Program-made: the position numbers and the translations under genes
Assembly: GCA_003996215.1 (NCBI GenBank)
Contig: QJPP01007219.1
Coordinates: 1,116,001-1,180,000, forward strand
Length of the DNA stretch: 64,000 bases
Direction of reading: 5' to 3'
DNA from: Jaltomata sinuosa
Lineage: Eukaryota; Streptophyta; Magnoliopsida; Solanales; Solanaceae
Notes under the pieces: generated by a model
Database searches by the model: none
Seen by the model: only the letters and a program-made list of their open reading frames with translations
What the model was told of the DNA's origin: nothing
Part shown: positions 47,823-58,783 of the stretch, piece by piece
How positions within the stretch are numbered: the first letter of the stretch is position 1
How the letters are laid out: each line of letters begins with the position of its first letter

Positions 47823-48833
47823 CTAACTCCCTTCAGAGTGCAAAAAAGTCCTGAGCAGTAGGGGTGGGGCAGTACCTTCAGCAGTGGCAGTGCCCTCTAT
47901 GAACCTCCTGACCGCATCCAGGTTCTCCTCTAGCTGGGTGCTAGTGATCGAGGGCTGAGGCTGGGAAGGGGCAGGGGTGTCATCATCATCATCGTCGTCG
48001 GCCTCCTCGACCGGCTGACTGCTTCCTGCTTTGTCCACTTTTCTCTTCTTCTTGGAGACTACCTTCACTCGGATAGGGTAAAAGGAGTCGTCCATAGACA
48101 CCTCCAAGTCAGTATGGTCCGCAAGCACTCCAAACTGCCTGTACAATTCAGACACCAAACCCCAAAGATAGGGGCCCTTCCTATGACCCCGGTAGAATTC
48201 CTTCCACTCGAAGTTGATTTGCTCCTCCACATTCATGATAATGCCTTGCATGGAATAAACAATCACTAGAACCCGGGTATAGGTCACGTCGGTCTTGTTA
48301 CTCGATGGGCGGATCCTCCGAGACACCAGGTTGAACCATAACCTAGCCTCCACAAAAAAGTAAGTACTAGTAACGCCCTTGGGGATGACCCAGTAGACCT
48401 GATCCCTGCATGTCTCATCCACCAAAGTGTCCCTCAACCAAGTCATGTCCCAGAGACAGAACTTAGCCTCGTAGGCTTCATTGGAGATGTGAGGCACTCC
48501 AAGCACCCCATTGATAGTCTGAGCATCCACGGGGACGTCCACTTCTCGGATACGGATGGTGGGGTTGGGCTCATCCCAATGGACTATAGGAAGAATGGCA
48601 TAGAACTCCCGTACCCAACCTATCTGTGCGGGAGGAGGAGCTACTAACAAGGACTCCCAACCCAACTCTCTAACTTTGTGGTGGAAGGCGGCTGCTTTTA
48701 TGTCCACCCCTGTCAGCTTGCACCCCCTTTCATAGCAAATGCCCAATCTCCGGTAATCCATGAACCTCTCCGGGCTAGCTTTGTCGAGGAAATGCTCGTA
48801 GGAATACACGGGCAATTGTTGTCCTCCAGCCAT
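47823..48833 (-). CDS. 'Putative plant transposon protein' family ORF, 336 aa, antisense to its carrier
   Basis: An uninterrupted frame from ATG at 48833. Residues about 25-235 form the family domain: MDYRRLG (26-31), WVREFYA (73-79), LWFNLVSRRIRPS (165-177), the VIVYSMQGIIMNVEEQI stretch and LWGLVSELYRQFGV (223-236). The tail has a nuclear-import-like SKKKRKV (260-266), seven aspartates (279-285) and a Q/P/S-rich stretch. After the stop another frame continues to a stop at 47662-47664 with a charged, R/K/E-rich sequence and one TGA. The C-terminus has therefore probably been cut by a small frame loss, and an ancestral length near 390 residues is likely. Function unknown; the domain is known only from plant mobile DNA. 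It lies opposite to the LTR polarity. Nuclear role is an inference from the basic motif only. Confidence 0.7.
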   Translation of the reverse strand: MAGGQQLPVYSYEHFLDKASPERFMDYRRLGICYERGCKLTGVDIKAAAFHHKVRELGWESLLVAPPPAQIGWVREFYAILPIVHWDEPNPTIRIREVDVPVDAQTINGVLGVPHISNEAYEAKFCLWDMTWLRDTLVDETCRDQVYWVIPKGVTSTYFFVEARLWFNLVSRRIRPSSNKTDVTYTRVLVIVYSMQGIIMNVEEQINFEWKEFYRGHRKGPYLWGLVSELYRQFGVLADHTDLEVSMDDSFYPIRVKVVSKKKRKVDKAGSSQPVEEADDDDDDDTPAPSQPQPSITSTQLEENLDAVRRFIEGTATAEGTAPPLLLRTFLHSEGS

Positions 48834-49898
48834 TGAAACTATAACCTGTAATGTAGCAAGAAAACTGGATTAGAAATTGATAAGGCATAAGGGATTTAGA
48901 AAAGGGGGGAAATTTTTCTAAGTGTCAGCATGGGAAGCTACTGGTTCGCGGCCTTCCGCTATAGCGGACGATCGTCCGCCATAGCAGAACCGCCATAGCA
49001 GAAAAATATCCGACATAGGGAAACCAGAATAGTAGAGCCCAACCGCTATAGCGGTATTCATCATCCCCGAAGCTTCAAGGGGTGCAACAATGGTGCCCCT
49101 TGACCCAAAACTCTATTTTTGACAATCCAAGTTCAGATCAGTGCTCCTAAAGCATTCTATTACTGTTTTCTACAAAACTTTGTGCATTATAACCCCTAAA
49201 TTATGTCCAAATCACAACTTTTGTTCAAGAACAACCATTCACCTCCCACCCCCTTTTTGGCCCACTTTTGGCAAAAAATAGTGTAATACTTATGCCCATA
49301 ATGCCTGGGAGGCATTGTAAATGTAAGGGAAACATCCATGATTTGGGAATCCAATAAAAATCCAACCTAAGGTTCAAGTTTAAAACCCACTACAATGTAT
49401 ACCCCAAACCCTCATTTTCTACCAAAATCATGTCTAAATTCGTGCAAGGAAGTAAGGAAACAAGTAGAAATGAGTCTTACCTAGAAATTTCAACATCAGG
49501 AGCGAGGTGATCGGGAGAGAATGTGGTATTTTCATAAGGAATATGGGAAGAATGAGGGGCAAAATCTTCTATAGCGGACAGAAATCCATTTTGCGAAAGA
49601 AATGTTCTCCCAGGTATTTTCAAATTCTTTTTCTCCGACATTGTCCGAGACCCCGGATTCCTTGGGTACTCGGGAAGGTCATGTGTAAATTTTCTTGGGT
49701 AATTCAAAAATTCTCCGAGGGAGTGGGATCATCTAATTTCCTTTAAATAAATGCGATCAATCGAGAGAAGGTTCGTGATTTGTGTAGGTTCATAAGTTAC
49801 ATAGTCATTTAGGACAGTAAGGGTCCGTGGCTAGTTTTTTTTGTTTTCTTGAGTTTTAGGATCATTCGGGGATGAACGATGGATAAATTGGTATCTAT
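48834..49898 (-). promoter_or_regulatory. Upstream region of the antisense ORF, with palindromic words
   Basis: No gene is supported over about 1.06 kb. On the minus strand, upstream of the ORF, CCGCTATAGCGG words lie at 48955-49053 (CTTCCGCTATAGCGGACGA, AACCGCTATAGCGGT). The region beyond is AT-rich without a clear TATA. A frame at 49477-49707 has no domain. Near 49861-49898 it becomes the 3' internal edge of the carrier (ATTCGGGGATGAACGATGGA, then TTGGTATCT). Whether this is the ORF's own promoter is an inference from position. Confidence 0.45.
48955..49053. repeat. CCGCTATAGCGG words upstream of the antisense ORF
   Basis: Four variants in 100 bases, about 120-220 bases upstream of the ATG at 48833, including one full palindrome within TTCCGCTATAGCGGACGAT. 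Confidence 0.65.
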
Positions 49899-50037
49899 TG
49901 CAATGACCGGATCCATCATTATTTCAGGAACCACAACATCATGAAATTTTAAAAATGAAGCAAAATATTTTTGGTATTAAGTGGGGTGACGTGATGAAAA
50001 ATCTCAGATTTTTGGAAATTATCTGGGCTGACATCAC

Positions 50038-50127
50038 TCCACTATAGCAGTATTTTATCTGCTATAGTAGCATTTTATCCGCTATAACAGAATCGATATG
50101 GCGGAATTCCTTCCACTATAGCAGAAC
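50038..50127. repeat. CTATAGCGG-type words in outer 3' LTR
   Basis: Decayed variants (CTGCTATAGTAG, CCGCTATAACAG, CCACTATAGCAG), with CCGCTATAGCGG mostly changed by C-to-T or G-to-A steps relative to 34918-34986. Confidence 0.6.
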
Positions 50128-51060
50128 GATGGGAGGCAGTAGCCTCAGAATGAGTTTTATTAAAATATTTCTCTTCATCAATTGAGAAACATACGAGGGT
50201 TTCTCCAAAAACCCTCCTATGCTTCTCCAGGACTTGGGAACCATGGGGAGGAAAGACTATGGCTGAAGGGATTTGGAAAAGTAGATTCCAGGACCATCGT
50301 TCAGCCGAGAATGTCTTCACGGAGCTGGAAACGCATCCTTGCAGCTGCTTGGCATCCAAGTAGGCTAGGTTTTCACTTGAGTAGATAGACCTGTTTACAT
50401 TCATACTATTGTATAGTTGCAAATGAAACTCCATGATTAGGCCTCCGGGCATGGAGTCTGGCGGTTTCGATGTTGATTATGTGTGAACTAGGAATTGGTT
50501 GGTTGAAATTGTGAGTTGGTAGTGTGAAATTGTTGGTTGTAGATGTTGTTTGATATGGGAAATTTTTAGGATTTCAAGGACTGGGATGTCATAAAGGTTT
50601 GAGGAACCGGGAAATGCTTTGGGTAACTAAATGGGTAATAAAAATGGGGAAATTCCTAGATGAGGTTTTGGGCTATGAATAGAATAATAATGAGTGGAGA
50701 AATCACCAAGGTTAAGGGGTGGTTTTACCATGTTGTAACCAACTTGGAAAGGTTCGGAATCAATGTGGTTATTAAAATGTGTTAATAAAAGGAAAAGTGG
50801 AATTTAGTCTTTGGACTGGTTAGAAATTGAGTTATGTACCCGGGAAGAAGGGTAGGTGATGGTTATTGATTCCTGTATGCATTGTATATTTGTGTGCTCA
50901 TCTCTAAGTATTTGTATGGTTTGCATTGCTTAGGGAATGATTTTAGGAATGTCCAAAAGTCTTGTTTTCCAGTCTTGTGAAATGAACTAAGTGTTATTGC
51001 TTGTTGGTTTACAAGTGTTGAGTGTTCATTGTTTGTGACAGTGGATTTATATGACATTCG

Positions 51061-51210
51061 GTAATCTTGTGTACCACGCCTGGTACGAGAAATACTAATG
51101 GGTGGCTCAGGTACCATGCCTGGTATGAATATACTAATGGTTGGCTCAGGTACCATGCCTGGTATGGGATAACACTAACGATTGGCTCGGGTACCACGCC
51201 TGGTGTGGGT
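51061..51210. repeat. Four GGTACC-centred repeats in outer 3' LTR
   Basis: Four units of about 38 bp, matching 44999-45150 in the partner LTR (GGTACCACGCCTGGTATGG plus ATAACACTAAC...). Confidence 0.85.
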
Positions 51211-51706
51211 TTACTTTATTTTATTATTGCATCTTTATTAATGGTTCCCTGAGTGGACCGGGTTGTGTTTATGAATTGTGGTTGTTTATTTTTGGCCCTT
51301 GAGAGGCCGGGTTATTATATTGCTTTATGAGTTGGTCTTAGTGTAGACCGGGCTATATGTTTGACACTTTGGTATTGTCTAGGGCGGATCCAAGATGGGT
51401 CCGAGATATGTAATGAGGTATAATGGTTGTTTTTTGTGGATTGTTGATCATAGTTGTGAAGTGGTTTACATGTGGTTGATAAAGTAGGGGAATGACTGGG
51501 AGTCTGACATTGTGTGATTAGCGGGTGATATCCTGGGAAGAATTGTCTAGGGATATAGGGGGGTTCGGGTACTTGTGGGTAGTGCCCTGGGTGTAATGGG
51601 TCTGGAATGACAGAGAATGGGTCATTTATGGATGCATAGTCATGGGGGTTGACTAGGGTAATGATAAGGCAGTCAGGGTTGGATTTAGCGATTGGGCTAA
51701 GGTGAG

Positions 51707-51806
51707 TGAGACTTGGGAAGTCAAAGGTTAGTGTGACTTGGGAAGTCTAAGGTTAGTGTGACTTGGGAAGTCTAAGGTAAGTGTGACTTGAGAAGTCTAA
51801 GCTTAG
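51707..51806. repeat. Four 25-bp tandem repeats in outer 3' LTR
   Basis: Same unit as 45646-45770, four copies here against five there. Confidence 0.95.
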
Positions 51807-52432
51807 CGTGACTCGAAAGACTTGAGAGGGATGGAGGTGGCAGCGAAAGGAATAGAAGGGCCTGAGGTAAGGGATGTGAGTAGATGATCGGTCGAGATTG
51901 GGTCTGGTAAGGGTAAATGGTGAAGGAGGGAGCTATATTGTTTAACTTTCATGTTTTCACTATTTTCCTATATAATGGTGCGTGTGGATTCAGGTCGACC
52001 GATAATGCCTACCAGTATGTGTGGTTGTACTGACTCTACTTTTGCTCTACCCTTATAGGTATAGTCTGGTTGCAGGGTTGGTGATGTTTAATAGGTACAT
52101 GACGATGGTGATCTGCAGCAGTTTCTGTCCTTCGATTCCATGACGGAAGTTGTGTCTCATTTACATTTCTCTATATAAATCATGTAGTAGCTCTTGTACC
52201 TATTTAGACTAGGTCCTAGGGAGGGTATTTTAAAGTTGTAAAACATTTTCATTGCTTTCGTCAATAAGGAGTTATTCCTAAATAAAAGAACTGTAAGTTT
52301 GTCATGCATTAGATGATGGTTTATGGTTTCACTTGAGTTTTCTGAGGTTTCCTATTGGACGGGTGGTAAGGGTTCATCTATCTAGGTGCATAGAGTAGGC
52401 GCCCGCACAGCCTGGTAGGTTGGGTCATGACA

Positions 52433-52437
52433 GGTTG
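52433..52437 (+). repeat. Target-site duplication GGTTG, right copy
   Basis: Identical to 34774-34778 and directly after the 3' LTR end TGACA. Confidence 0.9.
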
Positions 52438-52860
52438 ATACCTTTCTCTCAATGGTTTTATCTCATAGTCACGCTTTGTTTCCAATAATTTTGGATGATT
52501 CGACCATGTGTACACAGTTGGAGCTAGTTGGTCGTCTTTATCTCTAATTTTAGATGCATACTTGTTATGGACATCCACCTAAGTTATTGCTCAAAAATAC
52601 AGCAGGTTTTTTTTAGTTTTAGCTATGTGCTCAAGCTTCATAGGTTTATCCCTTTGGTAAATGCTTTTGCTGCCCACTTGTCGAGGATTGGAGATAACAA
52701 CATTCTCTTCTTTTAGAAGCATATCACCAATTCCCAAAGTAACTCGGTGTCTTCTTGAGAGATTTTGAATATGTTAGCTTTCCTCGCTTTCACTTTTTTT
52801 GCTTCAATATGTGCTTGCACAAAGAAATTTGTGCGACATTTGAAATATTTAATGGAATGT
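52438..52860 (-). pseudogene. Tat/Ogre gag, N-terminal side (split gene)
   Basis: On the minus strand this encodes a gag region with FKISQEDTELLWE, KRRMLLSPILDKWAAKAFTK and MDVHNKYASKIRDKDDQ, in Tat/Ogre order, with several stops. Its last residues before 52438 continue in frame with the segment ending at 34773 once one GGTTG and the 17.7-kb insertion are removed. The upstream end near 52860-52930 meets a different, plus-strand element. Confidence 0.72.
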
Positions 52861-52929
52861 TTAGATATCATAGAATATCAAAGAAATGTACGTAACTCAT
52901 CAAACAACGGCTAATCAAAAGCCAAATGC

Positions 52930-55661
52930 ACCAGAAGGTTAGAGTACCAGCAGGGTACCACCTACCGGGGTAGTTCAGCCAGAGGTAGTAGGGGAGACAT
53001 CTTTACATTCCTCCCCAGCTTCAGCTCCATATCAAGAGGCCCATGAGCTATTCTAGGAGCACCTCTAGCACCTCTTATCCCTATAGATCAGGAGTTCATA
53101 AGTGCACTCTATATGCTAGCTCAGTTAGCATCCACTCAGCGCTAGCCTCTGGTGCCAGATACAACCAGAATTTATGAAGGGCCCGAAAGTTCAAGGGTTC
53201 AAGAGTTCTTTGCCTTGATTCTTTCCCAGTATATAGGGACAGGCCACAGAAAGGACCCTCGGCACTTTGTATATCAACTTCACAAGATATTTAGGATCAT
53301 GCATTCTTCACCGACTAAGTCAGTTGAGTTAGAAGCATTCTGGTTGCATGATGGAGCAGTGTTGTGGTATAAGAGTTAGGAGGATCCAAGAAGAAGGATA
53401 CACCACTGCCTACCTGGGACACTTTTTAGAGGCCTTCTAAGATCATTACTTGCCACAAGAGATATGGGATACCCTAGTGGACCAATTTCTAAATCATCAA
53501 CATGGCCATGTGAGTGTCCAAGAGTTTGCCTTGAGATTTGATTCCTTGGCTAGATATGCACCAGCATTTGTTGATACGATGCATGATAGGGTACATTAAT
53601 TTATGGAAGGGGTTCCTTCAGACTATATTGGGCTTGTACTATAGCCACACTTAATAATGATATGGACATCTTGTGGATTCAGGATGTTGTACAAAATATA
53701 AAGAGGCTCTGATATCAGCATTATATAGCTGAGAGGGTTGAGAGAGAGTAGCAAAAGAAGTCTAGGCCCATAGTGTTTTAGACAAAAGCTTAAGGTTGTT
53801 CCATACCTCAGTATTTAGGAAGACCACATAGGCCCCTACTATAGCAGGTTAGATTGCTAGGGTCAGTCAGATCTAGTTGAGAGCTCACAAGCGTCAGGCT
53901 CACAGCAGTATAGGTTCCCATAGCAATCTAGATCTATTATGTTTCCTTGTGACACTTGAGGTAGAGCATATGTTGGGAGATGTCGTCAAGGCTCCAAATC
54001 ATGCTATTCTTGTCACCAAAAGGGTTTATCAAGGTTATATGATAGAGATTGTTCGTTATCACACCACTACAGACCTAATAGATCTAGAGATGCTTGACTT
54101 TGATAATAATATGGGCATAGATTGGATAGCATTTTGTTATGCCAATGATGACTATCGAGCAAATATTGTTATATTCCACATTCTTAGAGAGGTATTTTGG
54201 GAGTGAGATGATAATATAGTGATGCTGAAGGGTAGGTTTATTTCATATTTGTGGGAGAGGAAGTAGATTGCTAAAGGCTACATTTATCATATTATTAGGG
54301 TTTAGGATGTTGAAGTAGAATTGTCAACCTTCTAGTCTATTCACTGGTTAATAAGTTTCTAGATGTGTTTTCAGATGAGCTTCCTGGTATTCCCTTAGAA
54401 CAAGAGATTTATTTTGCTATTGATACATTACCAGATTCCTAGCTAATATTGATTCCTCTATATAAAATAGCACCAGCAGAATTGAAGAAAGTGAAGGAGC
54501 AGCTGAAAGATTTATTAGATAAGGGCTTTATTAGGCCTAGCGTGTCACCGTGGGGTGCAACAGTGTTATTTGTATGAAAGGAAGATGGCTCATTGTGAAT
54601 GTGTATAGACTAACGACAGTTGAATAAGGTGACTATAAAGAACAAATATTCGCTGTTGTGGATTGATGACTTATTTGACCAGCTACAAGGTGCCTAATGT
54701 TTCTCAAAAATTAATTTATGTTCAGGGTACCATTAGGTAAAAGTTTAGGAGAGTGATATTTCAAACACATCCTTTAGGAGAAGATATGGGTATTTTGAGT
54801 TTTTTGTGATGTCTTTCATGTTGATGAATGCCCTAGCAATATTTATAGACCTGATGAATAGTATATTAAGGTCATTCTTAGACTTGTTTGTTATTGTATT
54901 TATTGATGATATTCTGGTATGTTCACGATTAGAGGTCGAGCATAGAGACCATCTCTTAATAGTGCTTTAGGTATTTTGAAATCAAAGGTTGTATGCTAAG
55001 CTCTCAAAGTGTGAGTCTGGTTATATTCCGTGGAATTTTTGGGCTATATTGTATCAGATGCTGGTATATAGATTTATTTGCAGAAGATTGAGGCCACAAA
55101 GACTTGGCTTAAAACCATAACCCCGGTAGAAATTCATAACTTTTTGGGGTTAGCAGGGTATTACAAAAGGTTCGTGGAAGGATTTTCTTTACTTTCAGCA
55201 CCTTTGACAAAGCTGATTCAGAAAGCAGTTGAGTTTTAGTGGACTACAACCTGTGAGAAGTGTTTCCAGGAGCTAAAAGACAGATTGACTTCTGCACCAG
55301 TTCTGACTCTACTAAAGGGTTCAGAGGGCTATCCAGTGCTTTTTGACACTCAGGCGTCGGGCTTGGTTGTGTTCTGATGCAACATGGTAAGGTAATTGCT
55401 TGTGCTTCTAAATAGTTAAAGAAGAATGAGAAGAACTACTTAACCCATGATTTAGAGATAGCTGCAATTATTCATTCTGATGATTTGGAGGCATTACTTG
55501 TATGGCATTCATACTAATATTTATAAAGATCATAGGAGCCTTTAGAATATTTTTACAGAAAGAGTTGAACCTGACACAGCACCGATGGCTTGAATTGCGG
55601 AAAGACTATGATGTGAAATATCGTATATCATCCAAGGAAGGCCAATATAGTAGCGGATGCC
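52930..55661 (+). pseudogene. Chromovirus gag-pol pseudogene, cut in RNase H
   Basis: The plus strand shows gag (FTRYLGSCILHRL, then AYLGHFLEAF, DHYLPQEIWDTLVDQFLNHQ, VQEFALRFDSLARYAPAFVD), a short protease end (LEMLDFDNNMGIDW at 54087) and RT from about 54370 (KEQLKDLLDKGFIRPSVSPW, active site FIDDIL near 54900). RNase H follows and stops at the ...VADA stretch, where the LTR at 55662 begins. Part of the protease is missing. Stops and frame changes occur every few dozen codons, so it is older than the 18251-27781 element. The rest of pol should lie beyond the right edge. Confidence 0.8.
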
Positions 55662-57044
55662 TGATAACTCTCAAATCGTGCTCCCCAAACTTGGAGGTGA
55701 CGGTGATCGCGATAGCAAAACAAAATAAATAATTCCTAATGAGTATCGGGGTCGTACCCAAGGGAATAATGTAGTCGCGATCGAGTTAATAAAGAATCTA
55801 AGCAACTTATTGTAGTTCGATTAGGAAGGGGGGAAAAGATATCTAAAAGGGGGTTTTAGACTAAAACTTAAAGATAAAGAAAATCAAATAAAAGATAGAG
55901 AATCAATGGCTTTCACCTTGCTTTCACCAAGCAAGGATAACAAGAGAGAATTGGGAATGGGAATTCAATTCACAAGACTTGCACCCGGTTGACACCTAGG
56001 TAGTCTTCTCTAAAGGTATGCCTAACCGTCTCTCGACCAATCGAGCATATATCTCATGTATTTTCACTTAAACTATCAGGAGAAAGCAATAAACCAGCCA
56101 AATAACTTGGGTGAGCTCTAACCCCAACTCTTTGATGGGAGTTTCCGGCAACCAAGCTATGTCTAGCCTTGTTCTAGAGTGGAGACCCCAAATCCCCACT
56201 AATGAGTCTTCCCGAATTCTAGAATTTCTCTCTCGAGCAAAAATCCAAATTAGCAAGCTAAGTCAATGTTTGCAACCATTGACTATAATTTCAAGCATGG
56301 AGGATTCAATAAACCCAAATAATCAAACAAGAACAAAATCTATATATGAATTCCATAACCCAACAAGTATTATCTCTAATACAAACCCAAAATCTCAATT
56401 CAACAATACACCAATAAAATAGCAATTAAGAACAAGAGTTGAAGAATGGAACTAAAGATTTTACAATAAAGAGCATCCAAATCTTCACTCCTATGGTGTT
56501 GGTTGATGAACTTTCTCTCCAAGCTTGCCAAAAGTTCCAAAGATTAGCCAAAGATGTGTTCCCAATCGGCTGGGAAGAGTTTTATATGAATTAGGGTTTC
56601 CAAAAATGGGAATTTCCAAATCTGTCTCGTAGCTGATGAAACTTTCATCGCTATCGCATGTGTGACCTTCACGATCACGAGGTTCTGAAATTTCCTTTCA
56701 CGCGGCCGCGTATCCTCAACCTCACGGTCAAGTAGCTTTGACTTTTTCCTTCACGCGGTCGTGTGGCTTTACTTCGTGGTCGCGTAGGTGTAGCTCTATC
56801 CTTGTGCATTGTGGTCGCGTGGCTCCACTCTCGCGATCATGATTAGCAATATTGTTCCAGTGATCAGAAGTCCCTTTTAGCTCAATTTTGACTTGTTTTC
56901 ACTCCCATCTTTCCCGAACACTTCTAAAACACAGAAACCTATAAAATAGAAGAAATTCGTGTCAAATTACACTATTTATTCACTTTATACTAGAAAAGGT
57001 ATAAGATTAGAATCTAAATAAGTAGGTAGAATACCAACTTATCA
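55662..57044 (-). mobile_element. 3' LTR of Athila-type non-autonomous element
   Basis: From TGATAACTCTC to AACTTATCA on the plus strand, 1383 bp. It matches 63227 onward (AGTATCGGGGTCGTACCC, GGGAATAATGTAGTCGCGAT). U3 is at the high-coordinate end; it carries GCGGTCGCG-type words at 56640-56860 and, just downstream on the minus strand, TTCATATAAAACTC (56577-56590) as a likely TATA region. Confidence 0.88.
56577..56860 (-). promoter_or_regulatory. LTR promoter region: CG-rich words then TATA
   Basis: On the minus strand, words such as CGCGATCATGA, GGTCGCGTGG, CGCGGCCGCG and GATAGCGATG (56640-56860) precede CATATAAAA (56580-56588). Position in the LTR and the TATA-like core suggest the element's promoter. 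No transcript evidence. Confidence 0.5.
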
Positions 57045-57062
57045 AACCCCAAACTTGAACTA
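57045..57062 (-). other. Polypurine tract
   Basis: The minus strand reads TAGTTCAAGTTTGGGGTT before LTR start TGATAAG. The AAGTTTGGGG block, preceded by TTGAGGACAAGCAA, is the familiar 3' end of Athila/Tat-type elements. Confidence 0.75.
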
Positions 57063-58774
57063 TTGCTTGTCCTCAAGCAACTTAAAAGTTCTAACTCAAG
57101 AAGCATACAACACAAGTGCAAATAACAATACCACAAGCCAAGGAAATCCATTTCAAGCACCAAGCATGGCTTCGGTTGGTACTAACGATTAGTCAATCAC
57201 ATGATAATTTACTCTAAGCATTACCCTCATTTCAAAACACAATTCAATGATGCAATGGAACACTAAGAACAATCAAGTGACAACAACCAATCCTTGAGAT
57301 GTGACTCAAACTACTAACTTACCAAAACATGCTCATTTGACTCATTTTAGGAGTTTATCAATGTCACCAACTATCCTAATTCGCATGCCCTCACAAGAAT
57401 GAAAGTCCCAAAACATATTATGTACAAAGAACAATCACAAGGGACAAACATAAACACTCACACTCACAAGGAAATTTAAGTGAACATACGTCGAACCATA
57501 GTCTTACTCTTCATGTAGATCGCCACTAATGTAGGGTAGCAAGCTCAGAATCACCAAGGACTTGCGGGTTACGATGTTGTCTAGGGCTAAGGTGATGATA
57601 TCATTTGGTTCAAGTGACTACACCTCCCTAATGCTTTTTTCTCTCATTTCAAACACCGCCCATATTTTTAATTTCAACTTCACCTTATTTCTCTCTCACA
57701 TAATCCAAGATTATCCTTTTTAACTCATAATTATTCAACTCCTTATATCACCTTCACTTGGTAGCACCTATTTTTGCTTTTCAATCTGCTCATTTGATTG
57801 ATCTTTTGGAGAAATTTTCAATTCAAATATTAAGGTGCTACCTTTCACTTGAAGTGCACTTCTTTTCTTCTCCTCATTTGATCACATGCACCCCCAAACT
57901 TAGGCATTTGCCTATGTTATATTTTGTTTCCCCCCCAAACTTATGCTTTTAGCCTATATTTCATTTTCAAGCAATTAGGGAGAATGGGTGCCAAAATAGA
58001 GGTTCCAAAAAGGTCAAGGTGTTACAAGGTGCCAAAGGATGTTCACAAGCTCAAAAGGGGTTCACTAGGGTTGATGTCATGAGAAATCATTTGGGTGAAG
58101 TGGCTATCAAAAAGGGCCTAAGGTCATTTTCCAAGCTTGGTTACACCTAGAATTTCACCTTGAATCACATTCGGGGAAAGTTCTAGATGACATGCATGCT
58201 CGAGAATTATTCAACTACACCTCACCACACATGACATGCGAATTATTCAAGAAGGATCAATTTTAACCTTCCTAATCAAGAATCAAGGAGGAGCCATTCC
58301 ATATTATCACCGCTAATAGGCTAAGAGTCACAAACAGATTAAAGGGGTTGTCAAAACATTAATCTTTGCCATGCACTCTTCACAAAAAAATTGGAAGGGT
58401 ATGATTATTTCACATAACATGCAAGACTACTTCATTAGTACCAAACAAGTCAATCGCAACCAAAACCTCAAAAGATAACAATTTTCCCTTAAGAATGATG
58501 TCACTCAGTCTATCATTGGACAAATTCATCTATCTAAATTGGTATGGCTACACAAAGTGGATCAACCCAACTATCACAATCAACATGCATATGCGATTCG
58601 CACATGCCAAAGTGTGGGTCGCACGTGCAATGCACAAGCCAACAGTGGACGTGTGCAAAGCTCATCCGGTTTGCATATTGACATGTGTGATGTTGTGTCC
58701 CAACTCTGACAAGCTCTATCTAGCCTAACGGGTACTCAGACTTCCCCTGGCTCCAAAACATCCAACACACTTGC

Positions 58775-58783
58775 TATAAATAG
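58775..58783 (+). promoter_or_regulatory. Plus-strand TATA box opposite to the element
   Basis: TATAAATAG lies in CTTGCTATAAATAGAAAAAT, immediately after a word cluster, on the strand opposite to the element. It could drive an antisense transcript through the plant-transposon-protein pseudogene. Sequence-only call. Confidence 0.35.

Larger units (their letters stand above)
34779..52432 (+). mobile_element. Non-autonomous LTR element hosting a nested insertion
   Basis: Plus-oriented: 5' LTR 34779-35743 joined to 44818-46395 (about 2.54 kb without the nested element), PBS 46398, internal region 46396-49898, 3' LTR 49899-52432 (2534 bp), target duplication GGTTG. The internal 3.5 kb holds no gag or pol. 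It carries only the antisense plant-transposon-protein ORF at 47823-48833. Mobilisation in trans by a chromovirus sharing the tRNA-Met PBS is an inference. Confidence 0.9.
49899..52432 (+). mobile_element. 3' LTR of outer element
   Basis: It starts TGCAATGACCGG and ends GGGTCATGACA, 2534 bp, then target duplication GGTTG. It is the uninterrupted partner of the split 5' LTR and shows the empty CATTG site near 50878-50884. It contains words (50038-50127), GGTACC repeats (51061-51210) and four 25-bp repeats (51707-51806). ORFs here are not supported. Confidence 0.92.

Noticed and set aside
47941..48010. CATCATCATCATCGTCGTCG run as a stand-alone microsatellite
   Set aside because: It encodes the aspartate run of the 47823-48833 protein in frame, so it is counted as part of that gene.
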